DNA of 64,000 bases from Flaveria trinervia (GCA_025506515.1 CM046457.1:39814231-39878230); one strand, 5' to 3'; numbered from the stretch's first letter, positions 32,408-45,567 are shown. Notes: generated by a model not told the origin, from the letters alone. Numbers and translations are program-made.

Positions 32408-35212
32408 ATGACTACTCCGTCTAATGACCCTCACAATAGCGGTTCTTCCACAAGCCTCCGATGCTGGTTAGGACTGAGTATAACATATGGCAACGAAGAA
32501 TGCTTCATCACCTGTCTGTTAACAGTTCAGGTTGTTGGACATCGGTGGTACATGGTCCACATAAGCCTATGGTGAACAATCCGGAACCAATCAAATGGTT
32601 CCAAAGAAGAAGGAACAATACTCGATGAAGATCGAAACTGTTTGAGATTGATGCTAAAGCCCATGGAATTCTGGCCATGGCACTGCCGAATGAAATCTAT
32701 TCAGGGTTTATGCATCATGAAACTGCTCATGACCTCTGGAATGCACTGAAGGAACAATTCGGTGGAACTGATGAGGTCTTAGCAAACAACAGAGAAATCC
32801 TTGCCCAACAATATGAAGCATTCTCTCATAGGAAGGGTGAGACATGACTCAACAGTTTGAGCGTTTTTCCAGTTTGATCTCTGAGCTAAAAATGGTCAAA
32901 CATGAATATACCAATAGCCAGATGAACAACAGATTCCTTAGATCACTGCATGAGAGATGGGACACATACACTATTGTCCTACGCTCCAGTGCAAATCTGG
33001 ATAAACTATCTCTCACCTAACTTCATGGGAACCTGCTTACATTTGAGAGAAAGATAGAGCAGAAAAGGAAACTGGCATCATCAGGAAAGCTCACTGATGA
33101 CTTTGTACCAGGGAACACTGCCTTGGTTGGTCATGAGTCAGATATGCTGCATCTGAAAGTAATTATGATGAGCATATAGATTTCTCTTCAAACAGTTCAC
33201 ATCATGCATTTGTTGGTGTTGATAGTCACTCAGGCTGTAATAGTGACAATTTATGTTTTTTCATGGATGATTTGAAAGAATTGCTGATGATGATCTAGAA
33301 GAGATGGATATTCTGAGCCAAATGGCCTTGATTAATATCAGATCTCAAAGTTCTACAAGAGGACTGGCAGGAAATTTTCAGGACTCTCTGGCAAAACCAA
33401 AGTTGGTTTTGACAAGAGTAAGTTGAGGTGTCACAAATGCCAAAGGCTTGGACACTTTGCTAGAGAGTGTAGATCATCTGGATCTAACTCCTCTGCACCC
33501 TTTGTGACTTTTCCAAGCACTAGTCCACAAAACAGGGGCAACATCCTGCTAGTTCGGTCATCATTCACAACCTGTTTCGCCTGCATATTTTGTCCCTTAG
33601 GGTCGAATGTCATATCCGTATCCCTGCTATTACATGCCTCAGCCAAATCCAGTTCAAGTTCCTACTGCACAACAACCACAAGCATTACCTGAGCCTCTAC
33701 CATCTCAATCACAACCTCATCACAGCTTTTTCACCCCTGGAAATGTTGATTGGAGCAGTTTACCAGATGATCTCTCTGGTACTGAGCAATTATTTGCGGG
33801 TGATGGTCAACATGGTGGTGAACATCCTTTTGGGAATCTAGCTCTCATGGCCCTGGAATCTACTGATAGTTCATGCTCCAATACATCTTCCTCACAGGTA
33901 ACCCAGGTATCCTCTGAGGCTAAGGCCAAGCTCTGTTCTGAATCTTGCATAGATGCATTTGTCTCTATTAGAGAAGCAAATGTAGCTGCAATTAATCAAA
34001 GTCTAGAGCTTAAGCAAACTATTTCCAAAAGAAAAGCTGAATATGAGTCTGTCCTTAACAAAGATGATGAGATTTATAAGCTTAATGCCAATTAAATGAT
34101 GAAAAGGCAAGCTAGAGGTCATTCTTGAGACCATAAGAACTCAAAGAAAAACTTGCAGTTACGCAAGTTGAGTGTGACCGCTGTGTCATCCTGCAAGGGA
34201 TTTGAAATGCTGCTCAGTAGCAATCTGCTTCGAATGTGAAGTTTGGAATTGGTTACAACCATATTGCACCTCCAACAGATTTTACTCCAAAACCAATAGT
34301 AAAATCTAAGGTGAAAGCAATGTCCAAACCACATCATCATGTGCATCATCCTCAGTGATCTCCCAAAATCACAAGATGAAATAAGGTTGATACCTCAGCA
34401 AGTCAATTGGCTGATGGGTTAACTACTGATAAGCACATGAAGCTGAGTATTTCAGATGTTGTCCCTCAATGTAACTTAAGTACTCAGGGCAAGTTACAAC
34501 ACTGAAAAAGCATTTCAAATCAGCTGAAATAAATGGATTACAACTGCTGACATGAACAGCTGAAGAACAACTCTTCAGTTGTTACAGATTCTTTAGTACT
34601 AAACAAAAGTACTGAAAGGAGGAAAGTACTGAAGAGCACACCTTCAGTAGTTTCCACACATAGCAGTTGATCATTCCAAGATGAAGAATAGCAAGCTTTG
34701 AAATATGTGGTAAATTCAATCATCTTTCCGATGAATGTTGGTACAGAAAGGGTTCCAAACTCAACAGAGATAAGCTCATTAAAATCCGATGGATGAAATA
34801 TAACATCAGACTAAGTCCAAAAAGAAGGATAAGGTTCATCACAAAACACTTGATGGTGCTCCTCATGATAAACATCAGACTAAGTCTGTTAATTTTAAGG
34901 AGGAAATGGTGGATCACAGGACTCATCAAACACAAGTACTGATATGTCACAAGAGCTGAAAGCTTTGGCTACAAATCAGACACAACTTGTTATGATGGTT
35001 CAGCATTTGTTGGGGAGAGTTAACCACTAGATGCTCCTGTGATCAAATCACTGAAAAGGCATTCCAAGCCCAAATCCAAAGAATCCATTTCAGCACCATC
35101 TCCTTCTTCATCACTGTTAATCATAAGAAACAAGTTATCATTGCATCTGTTGATGAAAACAGACCCAAAACCAAAAGGTTTGGGTCTCAAAATCTAACTA
35201 TTTTCTTTTATG
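32408..35212 (+). pseudogene. Copy H gag
   Basis: Start at 32408 (MTTPSNDPHNSGSS). UBN2-like region at 32640-33080 (ALPNEIYSG, ALKEQFGGT). CCHC knuckle CHKCQRLGHFAREC at 33429-33470. Tyr/Pro/Gln-rich and helical region at 33607-34095, with SSEAKAKLCSESCIDAFVSI. From about 34430 the C-terminal third (MKLSISDVVPQ and a FEICGKFNHLSDECW knuckle whose first Cys is Phe) differs clearly from A, B and C and is close to fragment M. Many indels. Confidence 0.85.
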
Positions 35213-36470
35213 CAGGGTTCTTCAACATGCCAAAGGAGCATCTGGTATGTGGACATTGGAGGATCTATGCATATGAGTCGGAGCAGTTCTCTTCTTAATG
35301 ACTACTCTCAAGAAGAAGGGATTTGTTTCATTTGGAAATGATGCCAGAGGTTACATCATGGAAAGGATATGTGTCTAATGGACAAATCCGGTTGATGATG
35401 TCAACCATGTGAAGAATCTCAAGTATATCTGCTGAGTGTCAGTCAGATGTGTGATAAAGGGCATGTTGCACTTTTCACAAGCCAGAACTGCAGGATTCTG
35501 TCTTCCTAAGTTCTGAGGCAGATTGATGAACATACTCTCCTGAAGGCCAACAGGATCGGAAGAGTGTATGCCTTGGATTTGTCAAAGAAGATTGATTTGA
35601 AGGTCATCCATGCCTGTTCTCCAAAGCCTCTCTTCAAGAATCTAAACTATGGCATATAAGGCTGGGTCATGTCAATCTCAGAAACATGAATCAGCTGATC
35701 CACAATCGTTTAGTCAGAGGTTTATCAATAAAGGAGTTCCACTGTGATGAAGCCTGCACTGCTTGTTTGAAAGGAAAACAGCATAAAGTCTCATTCCCTC
35801 CCATTGAAGAACCTAAGTCCACTGTCTGCTTGCAGTTACTGCACATGGATCGATTTGGTCCTGTGAGAGTGATGAGCATGGGAAAGAGGAAATACTGTCT
35901 GGTAATTGTGGATGATTACTCCAGATTCATATGGACTTTCTTTCTACATTCAAAGGATGAGGTTGCTCGGAAGATTTTAAACTTTGTGCTGTATGTTGAG
36001 AAGTAGTATTCCCTATCAGTCAAGTGTATAAGGAGTGATAATGGTACTGAATTCAGAAACCATACACTTGATGATTTTTATCTTTCAAAAGGAATCAAAA
36101 GGCAGTTTAGCATCCCAAGGACTCCAGACACAAATGGAGCAGTGGAGAGAAAGAACAGGACTTTAATTGAAGCTGCAAGGTCCATGTGGCTTACTCTGGT
36201 TTGCCTTTGACCTTTTGGGCTGAAGCTGTCAATACAGCTTGCTATGGCAGAATAGAGTGTTAGTAAATCAGAGGTTGATGAAGACTCCATATGAAGCTCT
36301 ATATCATTTCGCTCCTTTGATTTCATTCTTCAGAGCCTTTGGATGTCCTTGTTTCATTCTCAACACAACGGGTCAACTCCACAAATTTGATCCTAAGGTG
36401 GATGCAGGGTATTTTGTAGGTATTCATCCACTTGCAAGGCTTACAGAGTCTTCAACTGCAGAACAAAGAT
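35213..36470 (+). pseudogene. Copy H protease and integrase
   Basis: The protease motif is WYVDIGGSMHM: the catalytic DSG triad reads DIG, so it would be inactive. Integrase: CTACLKGKQHKVSFPP, LLHMDRFGPVRVM (the L after the first D is R), RSDNGTEFRN and TPDTNGAVERKNRT; the three acidic residues are present. Open stretches lie at 35686-36006 and 36239-36472, with a stop (TAG) at 36004 between them. Confidence 0.87.
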
Positions 36471-38330
36471 AGTTGAAGAACCTTGCATGTGAATTCAATG
36501 AATCTCCTAAGGATAAAATTCCACAAAACCCTGTGGAGTTGTTTGATCTGGACATACTGCAATATGCTCCTTATCAAACTCCAGCTGTTGCAGATCATGT
36601 GGATAAATCATCGTCTGCAGCAAGTCTTCCACCTGGTGGTACTGAAGATGATGATGATATGAATACTCACCTTTTCATGTTCAGTGACTAACTGCCTGAG
36701 TCTGCTAAACTTGATGTTCCTGTACCTTCTGCAGCTTCATCCACAACAAATGCTGATGAGATTTCTGATTCCTCTACATCATTTGAGTTGCCATCTAATA
36801 CTTGGTTCAAGAATCTGAATCAACATCTGCTCATGCTGAACCGGCTACAAACACTTGCACTGATCTTATAGTGCACCAAGAGCTGAAGAATCATCCCATG
36901 TCTCAAATCATTGGTGGTATCAATGTTGGCGTCTAAACCAGAAGTCAATTGTCTAACTTGTGCTTCTATGCTCTCTTCATCAGTCAGCAAGAGCCAAAGA
37001 ACTATCATGTTGCTTTGAGAGACAATGGATGGGTGGAAGCCATGCAGCTTGATCTACTTCAGTTCAAGAAACAGCAAGTGTGGGAACTGGTTCCTCTACC
37101 CCCAGGTAAGTGTGCAATAGGCACTAAATGGGTGTTTAGGAACAAACAGATGAAAATGGGCTTATTATTAAGAACAAGGCCAGACTGGTTGTTGAGGGGT
37201 TTTCACAAGAAGAAGGTATTGATTATGATGAGACCTTTGCCCCTGTAGCCAGACTGGAGGCAATTAGATTGATCTTAGCCTATGTTGCATTCCACAATCT
37301 TAAAGTTTTTCAAATGGATGTTAAAAGTGCATTTTTATATGGTAAAATAAAAGAAGAGGTTTATGTGTGTCAACCACCAGGTTTTGAGGATAATAAACAT
37401 CCAGATTGGGTATACAAGCTTGATAAGGCTCTTTATGGGTTGAAACAAGCTCCTAGAGCCTGGTATGAGACATTATCAAATTTTCTTCTTCAAAATAATT
37501 TCACTAGAGGCTCCATAGATAAAACTTTATTCATTAAGAAGGTGGATAAGCATATGCTACTTGTTCAAATTTATGTTGATGATATTATTTTTGCATCCTC
37601 TGATTCCCAGTTGTGTGATGACTTTACCAATTTAATGCATAAGAAGTTTGAAATGAGTGCAATAGGAGAATTACAGTTCTTTCTAGGATTGCAAATCAAA
37701 CAAAGGCTGATGGGACTTTCATTCATCAGTCTAAATATACAAAAGATCTTTTGAATAAGTTTGATTTACAAAAATGTAAGCCCTGTTCTACTCCCATGTG
37801 CAACACCACACAACTGGATGCAGATCAGAAAGGTGAAGTTGTTGATGAAACACCTTACCGATGTATGATTGGGTCCTTGATGTACTTAACAGCTTCTAGA
37901 CCAGATATCATCTTTGCAACGTGTGTTTGTGCTAGATTTCAGGCTGCTCCTAAAGAGTCTCACTTGATTTCAGTCAAAAGGATCTTTAGATATCTGCAAG
38001 GTACACAATCTCTAGGTTTATGGTATTCCACTGGACACTCTTGCAAATTGGTTGCTTTTTCTGATAGTGACTATGCAGGTGTAAGTTAACCAGAAAGTCA
38101 TCTTCTGGTGGATGTCAATTCCTAGGCAACTGTTTGATTTCTTGGCAAAGTAAGAAACAAACATCTGTTGCTACATCTACTGCTGAAGCAGAGTACATTG
38201 CTGCTACAAGCTGTACTTCTCAGGTACTCTGGCTTCAGAACCAACTTTTGGATTATGGTATTACAGAGACTAAGACTCCATTATTAATGGACAGTGCTTC
38301 AGCTCTTTGCATTGTCAAGAATCCTGTCCA
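36471..38330 (+). pseudogene. Copy H pol linker, RT and RNase H, 3' truncated
   Basis: The linker 36473-36940 carries DHVDKSSSAA and an acidic run, as in copy C. RT from about 37120 with DVKSAFLYGKIKEEVYV and YGLKQAPRAWYE; YVDD is intact at 37572-37583. A one-base loss near 37710 shifts the frame. RNase H covers SRPDIIFATCVCARF, AFSDSDYAG and VATSTAEAEYIAATSC, and is cut after ALCIVKNPV at 38330 by copy L. The DIFTKPL tail is absent. Confidence 0.88.
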
Positions 38331-38337
38331 GAACAAG

Positions 38338-38712
38338 TGGTATTAGAGCCTTGGCTCTTGATTACGTGTTGATTCAATCGTTTTGATACAAAATTGTGTT
38401 TTTTTCACTAAAAACGCAATCTTTTGTGTCAACGGTGTCTTAGACGTTTCCTTACCATAAAGTTTACTTTTTCCTGCATACGGCAAGTAGAGTTTTTGAA
38501 ATTCGGTTTTTGTGGCCAAACACGTTTAAACTACGAATTTTCAAACTTCAACAGGTTCAGTCGCACGATTGGATCAATCGCATGACTGAGTTCATTGGCA
38601 TTCCCCAAACGCATGATTGGACTCATTCGTGCCCTTATTCGTACGACTAAGATCACTATTCGGACTGTTCAACCGCATTAGTACATTCGGTCGACTGACT
38701 CATCCGCATTAG
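38338..38712 (+). other. Copy L primer binding site and leader, 5' part
   Basis: PBS TGGTATTAGAGCC at 38338-38350. The leader runs to 38712 and is matched in reverse by the copy J leader (48680-49054). From 38550 it carries words such as CAATCGCATGACTGAG and ATTCGTACGACTAAG. No coding sequence. Confidence 0.75.
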
Positions 38713-39960
38713 TGGTGGTGGTGATGATGGCCAGTCTTCTCTTTTTCTTCTTCAAGCTGTGGGGCTGAGCCATCCTTTTCTTCCTAGAGCCTTTCGAGGA
38801 GGATGCTCCCCCTAGAACATGGCTTGGTTGATCGGGAGCAAAGGTAGGATCAATGTCAGTCTTTCCCGACCCGCCAGGGTTTTCACCAACCACCCGGAGC
38901 CCTCACTCTGTGGCAACCACCTTGCTGCCAACGGTCCGAGTGAGGGGCTCCTCATCCGTATCCTCCTCATCAGTTGGAACTTCTGATGGAATCCAGCATC
39001 CTTAGTCTCTCTGTGGGTGGGTGCCGGAGATGTTATATCAGTACTAACTCTGCGGGCCCTCAGTTGAGTAGGCCCTGCATCTCCACCAGCACCACTGTTA
39101 CGTCATCTGAATCATCATCCTGGCGCTCGATCTACTCAACATCTTAGTCACTATCATCGTCGCGTCACTTTCTTCGTGACGGCACCAGATAGTCTTCATG
39201 GGCCAGATGCTCAATAAGTCGCCTCATAGGAGTTTCACCTGCTTCCCCATGTAAACCTTCATTCGACCCAAGGTGGTATCATCCATCACATCGAGTGCTA
39301 CTGCATCCTCCTCTCCGTTGGCAACAAAGGGAGCTTTTGGTCAATGATCATCTGCATGAATCGAGGGTACATGCAAAAGCCTTCCTTGCCCTTGGCCTCT
39401 ATGTTCTCCACCGGGTAGGTGAAGATCATCCTGGAGAAGCTGAACGGATGGTTCAGCATCAACACCACATAAGCGTTTGTATCTGATCAGACAACTCATC
39501 TAACCCGCCCTTCCATGAGGCAATGCACTTGAGCAGCACATGAGCTATGTACTTAAACTAAGGACATAGGTTGCTCTTGTTGAGCACACCTAAGTTGATG
39601 TCCCAGAGTACTGGCCCGCAGAAAACAGCCTCATACTGTCAATGGATGTAGATGGGTAGGGCAATCAGCATCATCCCCAAGCTCTAACACTGTCCTGAGA
39701 TCATCCTCAGTGATCTCTATGGGCTGACCAAAAATAGAACTCCTGATCCGGTGGGGCTCTAAGGTCCTGTCAACAACTGCGCCTTCCTAGAAGGCCTGCT
39801 GAATCGAGTGATAGGGTGTGCATGGAGTTGAGATGGCTCGGAAGATCCTCGACCTCCGTAGGAAAGTAATAATGCCCAAGAAGTCAGCTACGTTCCTGGA
39901 TGTTAGATCCAGATGAGCACAGATGTTGTGCTTGGTGCTCATAGTCCAACGACTCGTCAT
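38713..39960 (-). pseudogene. Copy J env-position ORF
   Basis: Start at 39960 (MTSRWTMSTKHNICAHLDLT). Motifs: PIEITEDDLRTVLELGDDAD (compare VITPAMIRQILQLNDATS in copy B), a region reading KSNLCPKFKYIAHVLLKCIA in one frame, then NHPFSFSRMIFTYPVEN and GFCMYPRFMQMIIDQKLP, which is the family core. The C-terminal end is basic (SRKKRM, LKKKKRRLAI) and runs across the junction to stop at 38678 in the L leader. Several frameshifts and stops. A distant relative of the env-position ORFs of families 1 and 3. Function unknown. Confidence 0.7.
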
Positions 39961-40029
39961 CTGTTACACAATGAATATAAACGTTAGGGTTAGTCAATAA
40001 GTAATGAACTTAATCATTAAACATGAAAT

Positions 40030-40230
40030 TCTCTATTCTATCGTGCGAATGACAATGTGCGACTGAGATCTAGTCGTGCGAATGACCTCATACGTATGAC
40101 TTAAAATGCGACTAAGCTCATACGTATGCTATCTCATGCGGTTACACCAATCGTGCGACCGAACTCATACGCATGGTTTAGCTGTGTTTTGGCCATTCGC
40201 CCCTTTCTGTCGTGCGACTGAAGATCATCA
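40030..40230 (-). repeat. Family 2 word cluster between TATA box and env ORF
   Basis: About ten variants of TCGTGCGACTGA / CATACGTATGACT in short succession. It lies in the copy J spacer, upstream of the env-position ATG. Confidence 0.7.
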
Positions 40231-40621
40231 GATTGTCCATTCCCATGACAGACTGACCATTCAATTCACAATCAATTTTTGAGCAATCTTTAATGTAGAC
40301 GTCATAGTTAGGCTCATTAAACTTGCTTTTTACCAACAAAGCACATTATAACCTTTATCACACAAAGGACTTAGTTTTAGTTTGTTTATTAGTTAATCTA
40401 AGTGTCGATTTCTTTTACTTTTCATATCAAGCAATTTTAGGGCATGAATCGATGGACATTCTCCTGGATAGCATCGCATTATACCTGTATAATCACTATA
40501 GACCGTTAGTAAGCAATAATCAAAAATCTTGAGTGCTCCAATAAGAATCGGCAGAGTAACGGTATGTTCGTGCGATGTAGGGGTGATTTGGGAGTGATGA
40601 CCAACTACGACCGACTCACCC

Positions 40622-40631
40622 TCTATTTATA
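40622..40631 (-). promoter_or_regulatory. TATA box in copy J pol-env spacer
   Basis: The minus strand reads AGTATAAATAGAGGG, a textbook TATA box. It is about 660 nt upstream of the env-position ATG. A good donor-like CAG/GTATAA lies near 40485 and an acceptor-like TTGTGTAACAG ends at 39961, directly before the ATG, so a spliced leader is possible. No cDNA evidence is available. Confidence 0.45.
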
Positions 40632-40639
40632 CTAGCGTT

Positions 40640-40860
40640 TACTTTTAGTCATGTGACTGAGCCCAGTCGCATAGTTAATTCATGCGACTGAAGATCATAT
40701 GCGACTAGCACCGCCGGTCACCTTCAGTCATGCGACTAGAAGTCAGTCGTGCGACTGGGTCCATTCGGACACCTTCATCCATGCGACTAGACACATTCGT
40801 GTACACCAATCGTACGACTGATCTATACTCATTTTCCAGTCGTGCGAATGAGTCATACTC
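40640..40860 (-). repeat. Family 2 word array upstream of the spacer TATA box
   Basis: Many variants of the 12-base word TCGTGCGACTGA and its partial complement, such as CATGCGACTGAAGATC and CAGTCGTGCGACTGGG. It is placed directly upstream (minus sense) of the TATA box at 40622, as the hairpin array is in family 1. Confidence 0.7.
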
Positions 40861-42409
40861 AAGGTTGTTTGACTTATGATCATTCGACAATCAAAACCCT
40901 TTTACCTTTTGAATATACTTTTATGAGCATTTGACCATCTCAGACATGATCATTTTAGCTTGAAAAACCTTTGATCACCTCGGACGGATACTTTTAAAAT
41001 ACTTTGTCACCTCAGATGTGACCCATTTTTATTTGAAAGCACATGTGGTCACCTCAGATGTGACCGATGATAAGGTTCCCTATCAACTTCCATGACATAG
41101 TCCATATTAATAAACTGAAATTGACAACTTTATACAGAAATAAAAGAAATAAAACTGAATTTAAAACTAAGACTTGTTTTTGTGTTGTTGTGAGGTTAAA
41201 TCCTAAGATGTAATCTAAAGAATTATTTTTCTGAAAAGCAGCTTCAATTCATTTATACCATACATGTACCAATTCAATTTGGAATCATATAGGATTTTCA
41301 AATCATTTGGACAAGTTATCTAAACCTTTGATGCTCTATTCTTGTTTTTCATCTAGAGTCATTTAGCAAATTTAGGAAATCATACTAGTACTATTAGGTC
41401 CCCACACTGATTTGAACTTTCAAGAATTGTAGCCACAATGATTGTCAGTATACTTGTCCTCTTAAATCCATACACAGACTTTCAACATAGATTGGTGATT
41501 ATTTAAGGTTTATTCTTTCACAACAAGCATTTGAGCTGTCTCAGGGTAGCATTCAAGAAGAAACTATTCTTAGAACTTTCAAAGAGAAGCCAAGCCTTAG
41601 GTCAGTGCCACCATACAGCAGAGAGGCAGCAAACAATAATGAATTCTAGAATATATAGGTATGCTTATCCTCAGGTCAGTGCCACCGCATAGAAGAGAGG
41701 CACATAACCTATCTTCTTGTTTGAGCAATTTCATTCTTTTTGTACAGATCTCACCAACAACATAGGTTATCAGTTTGATTGTATTTGAATTTTTATGTGC
41801 TTTGCTCATGCTTTGGTCTTACGCACATATTCGTGGCGTTTATTTTGCTCGTCACCCCTTATTGGAATCTTTTTGATTATGTTAACCAGGGATAAGGTGT
41901 TACCCACAGCTAGTCAAACATTTTAGTTTAATCTTGATATCACCAAAAAGGTCTAGTCATCTATTGTGTTGAATCTACCAACATATCATCTGTGGTCTAC
42001 CAACCTCTAGGTCTACTTTCTTTGTGTTACCTTAGTAGTAGCTAGTTTATCTATCATATTTCCTTTATATTGCTCAGACTACATAGACTTACACTTGAGA
42101 TTTCATCTTTTTCATTTAATTTTTTTAAATTAAAGTCCCAAATGGTTTGCTCTTATGTACTATCATATTCCAAAGATTGAATCGATATCACACATACGAT
42201 CTTATTTTTATCAACTATCTCTCCTCCTCTCTCATTTTTTTATTATTATGTTGTCTAAACCTATTCTCCCCCTAAAATTTTAAAACCGTAATGGATTAGC
42301 ATTTATGATTTTAATAGGCAAAGAAATAAGACCAATTTTAATTAAACTACTTAAAATTAAGCAAATAAAATTAAAAATAGAAAAAAATAAAATTTTACGA
42401 CACATCGGA
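40861..42409. other. Copy J spacer, AT-rich, no gene seen
   Basis: It lies between the pol stop and the word array. I see nothing coding. One pair of imperfect 29-base direct repeats (GGTCAGTGCCACC...) is at 41600-41628 and 41674-41702. A-rich and T-rich runs dominate from 42100 to 42400. Confidence 0.6.
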
Positions 42410-43870
42410 CTACACATGGTCATCTTCAGGAATGACCTCACTTTTTTTTAACGCCATGACCTAACAGATATAGAAAACGTGGTTTGTCAAATGCCTTTGT
42501 ATAGAGGTCAGGGCGTTGAAAATTTGTTTTTATTTTTACCACATCCATTAAGTTTTTTCAAAGCAATCACGTATAAAGTGATATTTAAATCCGATGTGTT
42601 TGGTCTTTGGTGTTGGAGGTTTTTAGTGATTGCAATTGCAGCAGAGTTATCAACAAAGATAGGAGTAGAAGAGAATTTCAAACCGTAATCCACATTTGCT
42701 TTGAATCCATATGATTTATGAACAACAACTTGCAGCAGCAACGTATTCGGCTTCACAGTTGACAATGCAACCGAGGTCTGCTTCTTACACTGCCAGGTAC
42801 TAATCTTCTCCAAAGAACTGACACCCTGCTGATGTAGACTTGTAGTTCATCTTGCAGCCATCGTAATCCGAGTCGCTGTACACCGTAAGCTCAAAGTCAT
42901 CATCATGAGGATACCACAACCCAAGTGTGGGTGTACCCTTCAGATAACGAAAAATCCTTTTGACCCCAATAAGATGGTTCACCTTAGGTTTTGCCTGATA
43001 TGTGAACATAAACATGTAGCATACATGATATCAGGTCGTGAGGTAGTGAGATACATGAGAGATCCAATCATCCCTGGTACATACTGGCATCTACCAGATC
43101 ACCATTCTCGTCGGGTGCTACATCCTGGTTTGTAGCAAGTGGAGTTCCAGCTGTAGAAGCATTATCCATGTCAAACCAACTAAAAATATCACCTACATAC
43201 TTGGTCTGATGTAGGAAAATCCCATTTGGTGTCTGATCCACCTGTAACCCGAGAAAGAACTTCATCTCTCCCATTGCACTCATCTCGAACTCCGCCTTCA
43301 TTACGGCTTCAAACTCTTTACATAATTCTTTGTTCTTGGAGCGAAGATTATGTCATTAACATAGATTTGTACCAGTAGTAAATCACCATCTTTTTCTTAA
43401 TAAACAATGTATAGTCAATGGCTCCCCTACGAAAACCGTGTTTCACAAGATGAGTCGAGAGTTTCTCATACCAGGCCTCGGAGCTTGATGAAGCCCGTAT
43501 AGCACCTTGTCGAGTTTGTAAACCCGCCGATGATATGGATCCTCAAATCCCTCGGGTGATGGACATACACCTCCTCGAATCTCACCATGAAGGAACACAC
43601 TCTTCACATCTAGTTGATAAACTTTATATTCATATAAGATGCATAGGCAAGAAAGATGCGGATTGCTTCCATTCTTGCCACGGTGTGCAACACTTCATTG
43701 TAGTCAATACCCTCAACTTGTCGAAATCCCTAAACAACAGCCGAGCCTTTTTCTAATGATCACTCCTTGATCGTCTTTCTTGCATTTCAAGACTCATTTG
43801 GTGCCAATGACCTTAGCACCTTTAGGTCTATCCACTAGAGTCCATACACCGAACTTCTTGAACTGAAAAA
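42410..43870 (-). pseudogene. Copy J reverse transcriptase and RNase H
   Basis: RT part with FEMSAMGEMKFFLGLQVDQ at 43300-43240. The YVDD box reads YVND (43352-43363), one catalytic Asp lost. RNase H part: LIGVKRIFRYLKGTPTLGLW, VYSDSDYDGCKMNYKSTSAG (43015-42830), then WQCKKQTSVALST and the tail with KAFDKPRF near 42490; stop near 42410. Sequence is clearly distinct from family 1. Several frameshifts. Confidence 0.88.
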
Positions 43871-45560
43871 GTTCTTCTTGCATGGCACTCACCCATGCCT
43901 CATCATTCAGGGCTTCAAACATACTTTGGCTCAAACAGAGACACAAAGCAAGATAGGCACCGTCGTGAAGGTATCCTTTTCTATTACAGAGACATAATCA
44001 GCTAAATACAACTGGTTTCTGGTCTGAACTCCTGTTCTCACATCTCCTATGACATTATCCAAAGGATGATAGACATTTAGACGTGAGGCCGGGAGTTGTT
44101 GGAACAACCACCTCAGAATCAAGATTGTGAACATTGGTTCTGGATCTAAGCAATAGGAGTCTGAGGTTCAGAAGGCTCAAAAGCATCACTGTCAGATGCT
44201 TGTGGACTTATGGTAGTTGGAACCTGTTCATCCTGGAGTTCTGATCATTCTCCATATTTTCTTCTTCAGAGGAAGAGTCACTCACATCAAGTGCTCCCCT
44301 TGAGTTGGTAGATGATTGACTTTGTGAATTGGATGGTATGAATCTTGAGACGGTGTGTGTTCAAGACATCATACATCATCTTGTTTGCCAACTCATCTTC
44401 GGATGTGGAGAGAGGTATATGAAGGATTTGAAGAATCCATCATAGTCAAAGAAGTAAGCAGGCCCTTTTCAGCAGGTGGTGTGGTGTATCTCTGAACATC
44501 AATTACACCACACCTCTACTTGACCATGAGTCGTTATAAACTCTGTTGTTCGGTATGTTGTATCCTAGAAAGATCCCTTCATCAACCTTCTCATTGAATT
44601 TCCCTCTTGAGTCTTCTTCAGCAGGGTGCACGGAGCGCCAAACGGCTCGAGATACTCTAAGTTAGGTTTATGTCATGTAGTACTTAGAACGTTTTTCCAT
44701 GGTGTTTAACTACCAGAACTCGATTGAGCGTATAACATGCATTTGCAACTGCCTCATTCTAGAAATGAATAGGCAGTTTCGAGTCTGCTAGCATAGGTCC
44801 GTGTGGTCCTCTATCAAGCTGCGATTCTTCCGTTCAGCAACACCGTTCATCTGAGGAGTGTAGCAGAGGTAAATTGAGCACAATTCCCTTTTCCTTGCAG
44901 TAGGCCTCCATCCACTGATTCTTGAACCGGTTCCGTTGTCTGAGCGCAGTTGTCCGTACTTTCAGCTTGTATAGCGATTCTAGTGTAGTTACTAATTCCT
45001 TGAAGGATTCAAATGTTTTCTGATTTGGACTTCAGAAATATTACCCAGGAGAATCTTGAGTATCATCATAACTACATAGCATACAAGTCACCTGCGATGC
45101 TTCTTGTACTGACTATACCAAACAGATCCATATGAAGAAGCTTCAAGAGGTAGTTCTATGGAATGAACTTTCTTTGCTTATGATACTCTTTGTCTGTTTG
45201 CCCTTCTTGCACCAGCACAAAATCCAGAGTTGGAAGTTTTTGATGTTCACTCCCCTCATTAGATCATTATGGATCGAGTGATTCATCTTCCTCGGATTTA
45301 TGTTTCCATTCTCTTATGCAGGAGATGAATCGTCTCAGTAGCTTTGGACAAGGCACTGAACTTCACGATCCTTTGTAAGGCCTTTGAAACATCCAAGACA
45401 TATGATCATTATATCTTCAAGCTGACATTAGAATTGGTCCTCCGGATCATAAAGTCCTTCTTCAGAACTAGCACTTATTTTTGTCAAACGACTACTTTGC
45501 AGCCTTTATCACATATTTGAGAATAGAAAGTAAGTTATTTTGTAATTGTTGGACATAGTT
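43871..45560 (-). pseudogene. Copy J integrase and linker, badly decayed
   Basis: By position this is the integrase region. The linker (43931-44400) has YHPLDNVIGDVRTGVQTRNQ, a common sequence just upstream of copia RT. Integrase motifs from 44600 to 45400 are seen only in fragments across frames. Too broken for confident residue assignments. Confidence 0.68.
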
Positions 45561-45567
45561 TACCTTG

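Larger units (their letters stand above)
18241..38330 (+). mobile_element. Copy H: family 1b copia element, split by copy B
   Basis: The left piece, 18241-19144, is the 5' LTR plus PBS. The right piece, 32221-38330, is leader, gag, protease, integrase, RT and most of RNase H. The two pieces are joined as one element because both are plus strand, the first ends at a PBS and the second starts in a leader, and both belong to the same subfamily. The LTR ends like copy C (CCTAACA), and the pol linker shares VDKSSSAA with copy C rather than the A/B form. RNase H is cut at 38330 by copy L. H itself inserted into D'; the 5 bases before it are AGCAT. Confidence 0.7.

Noticed and set aside
40323..40532. 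Plus-strand 69-codon ORF
   Set aside because: It lies in the copy J spacer between word clusters, with no domain and no conservation in other copies.
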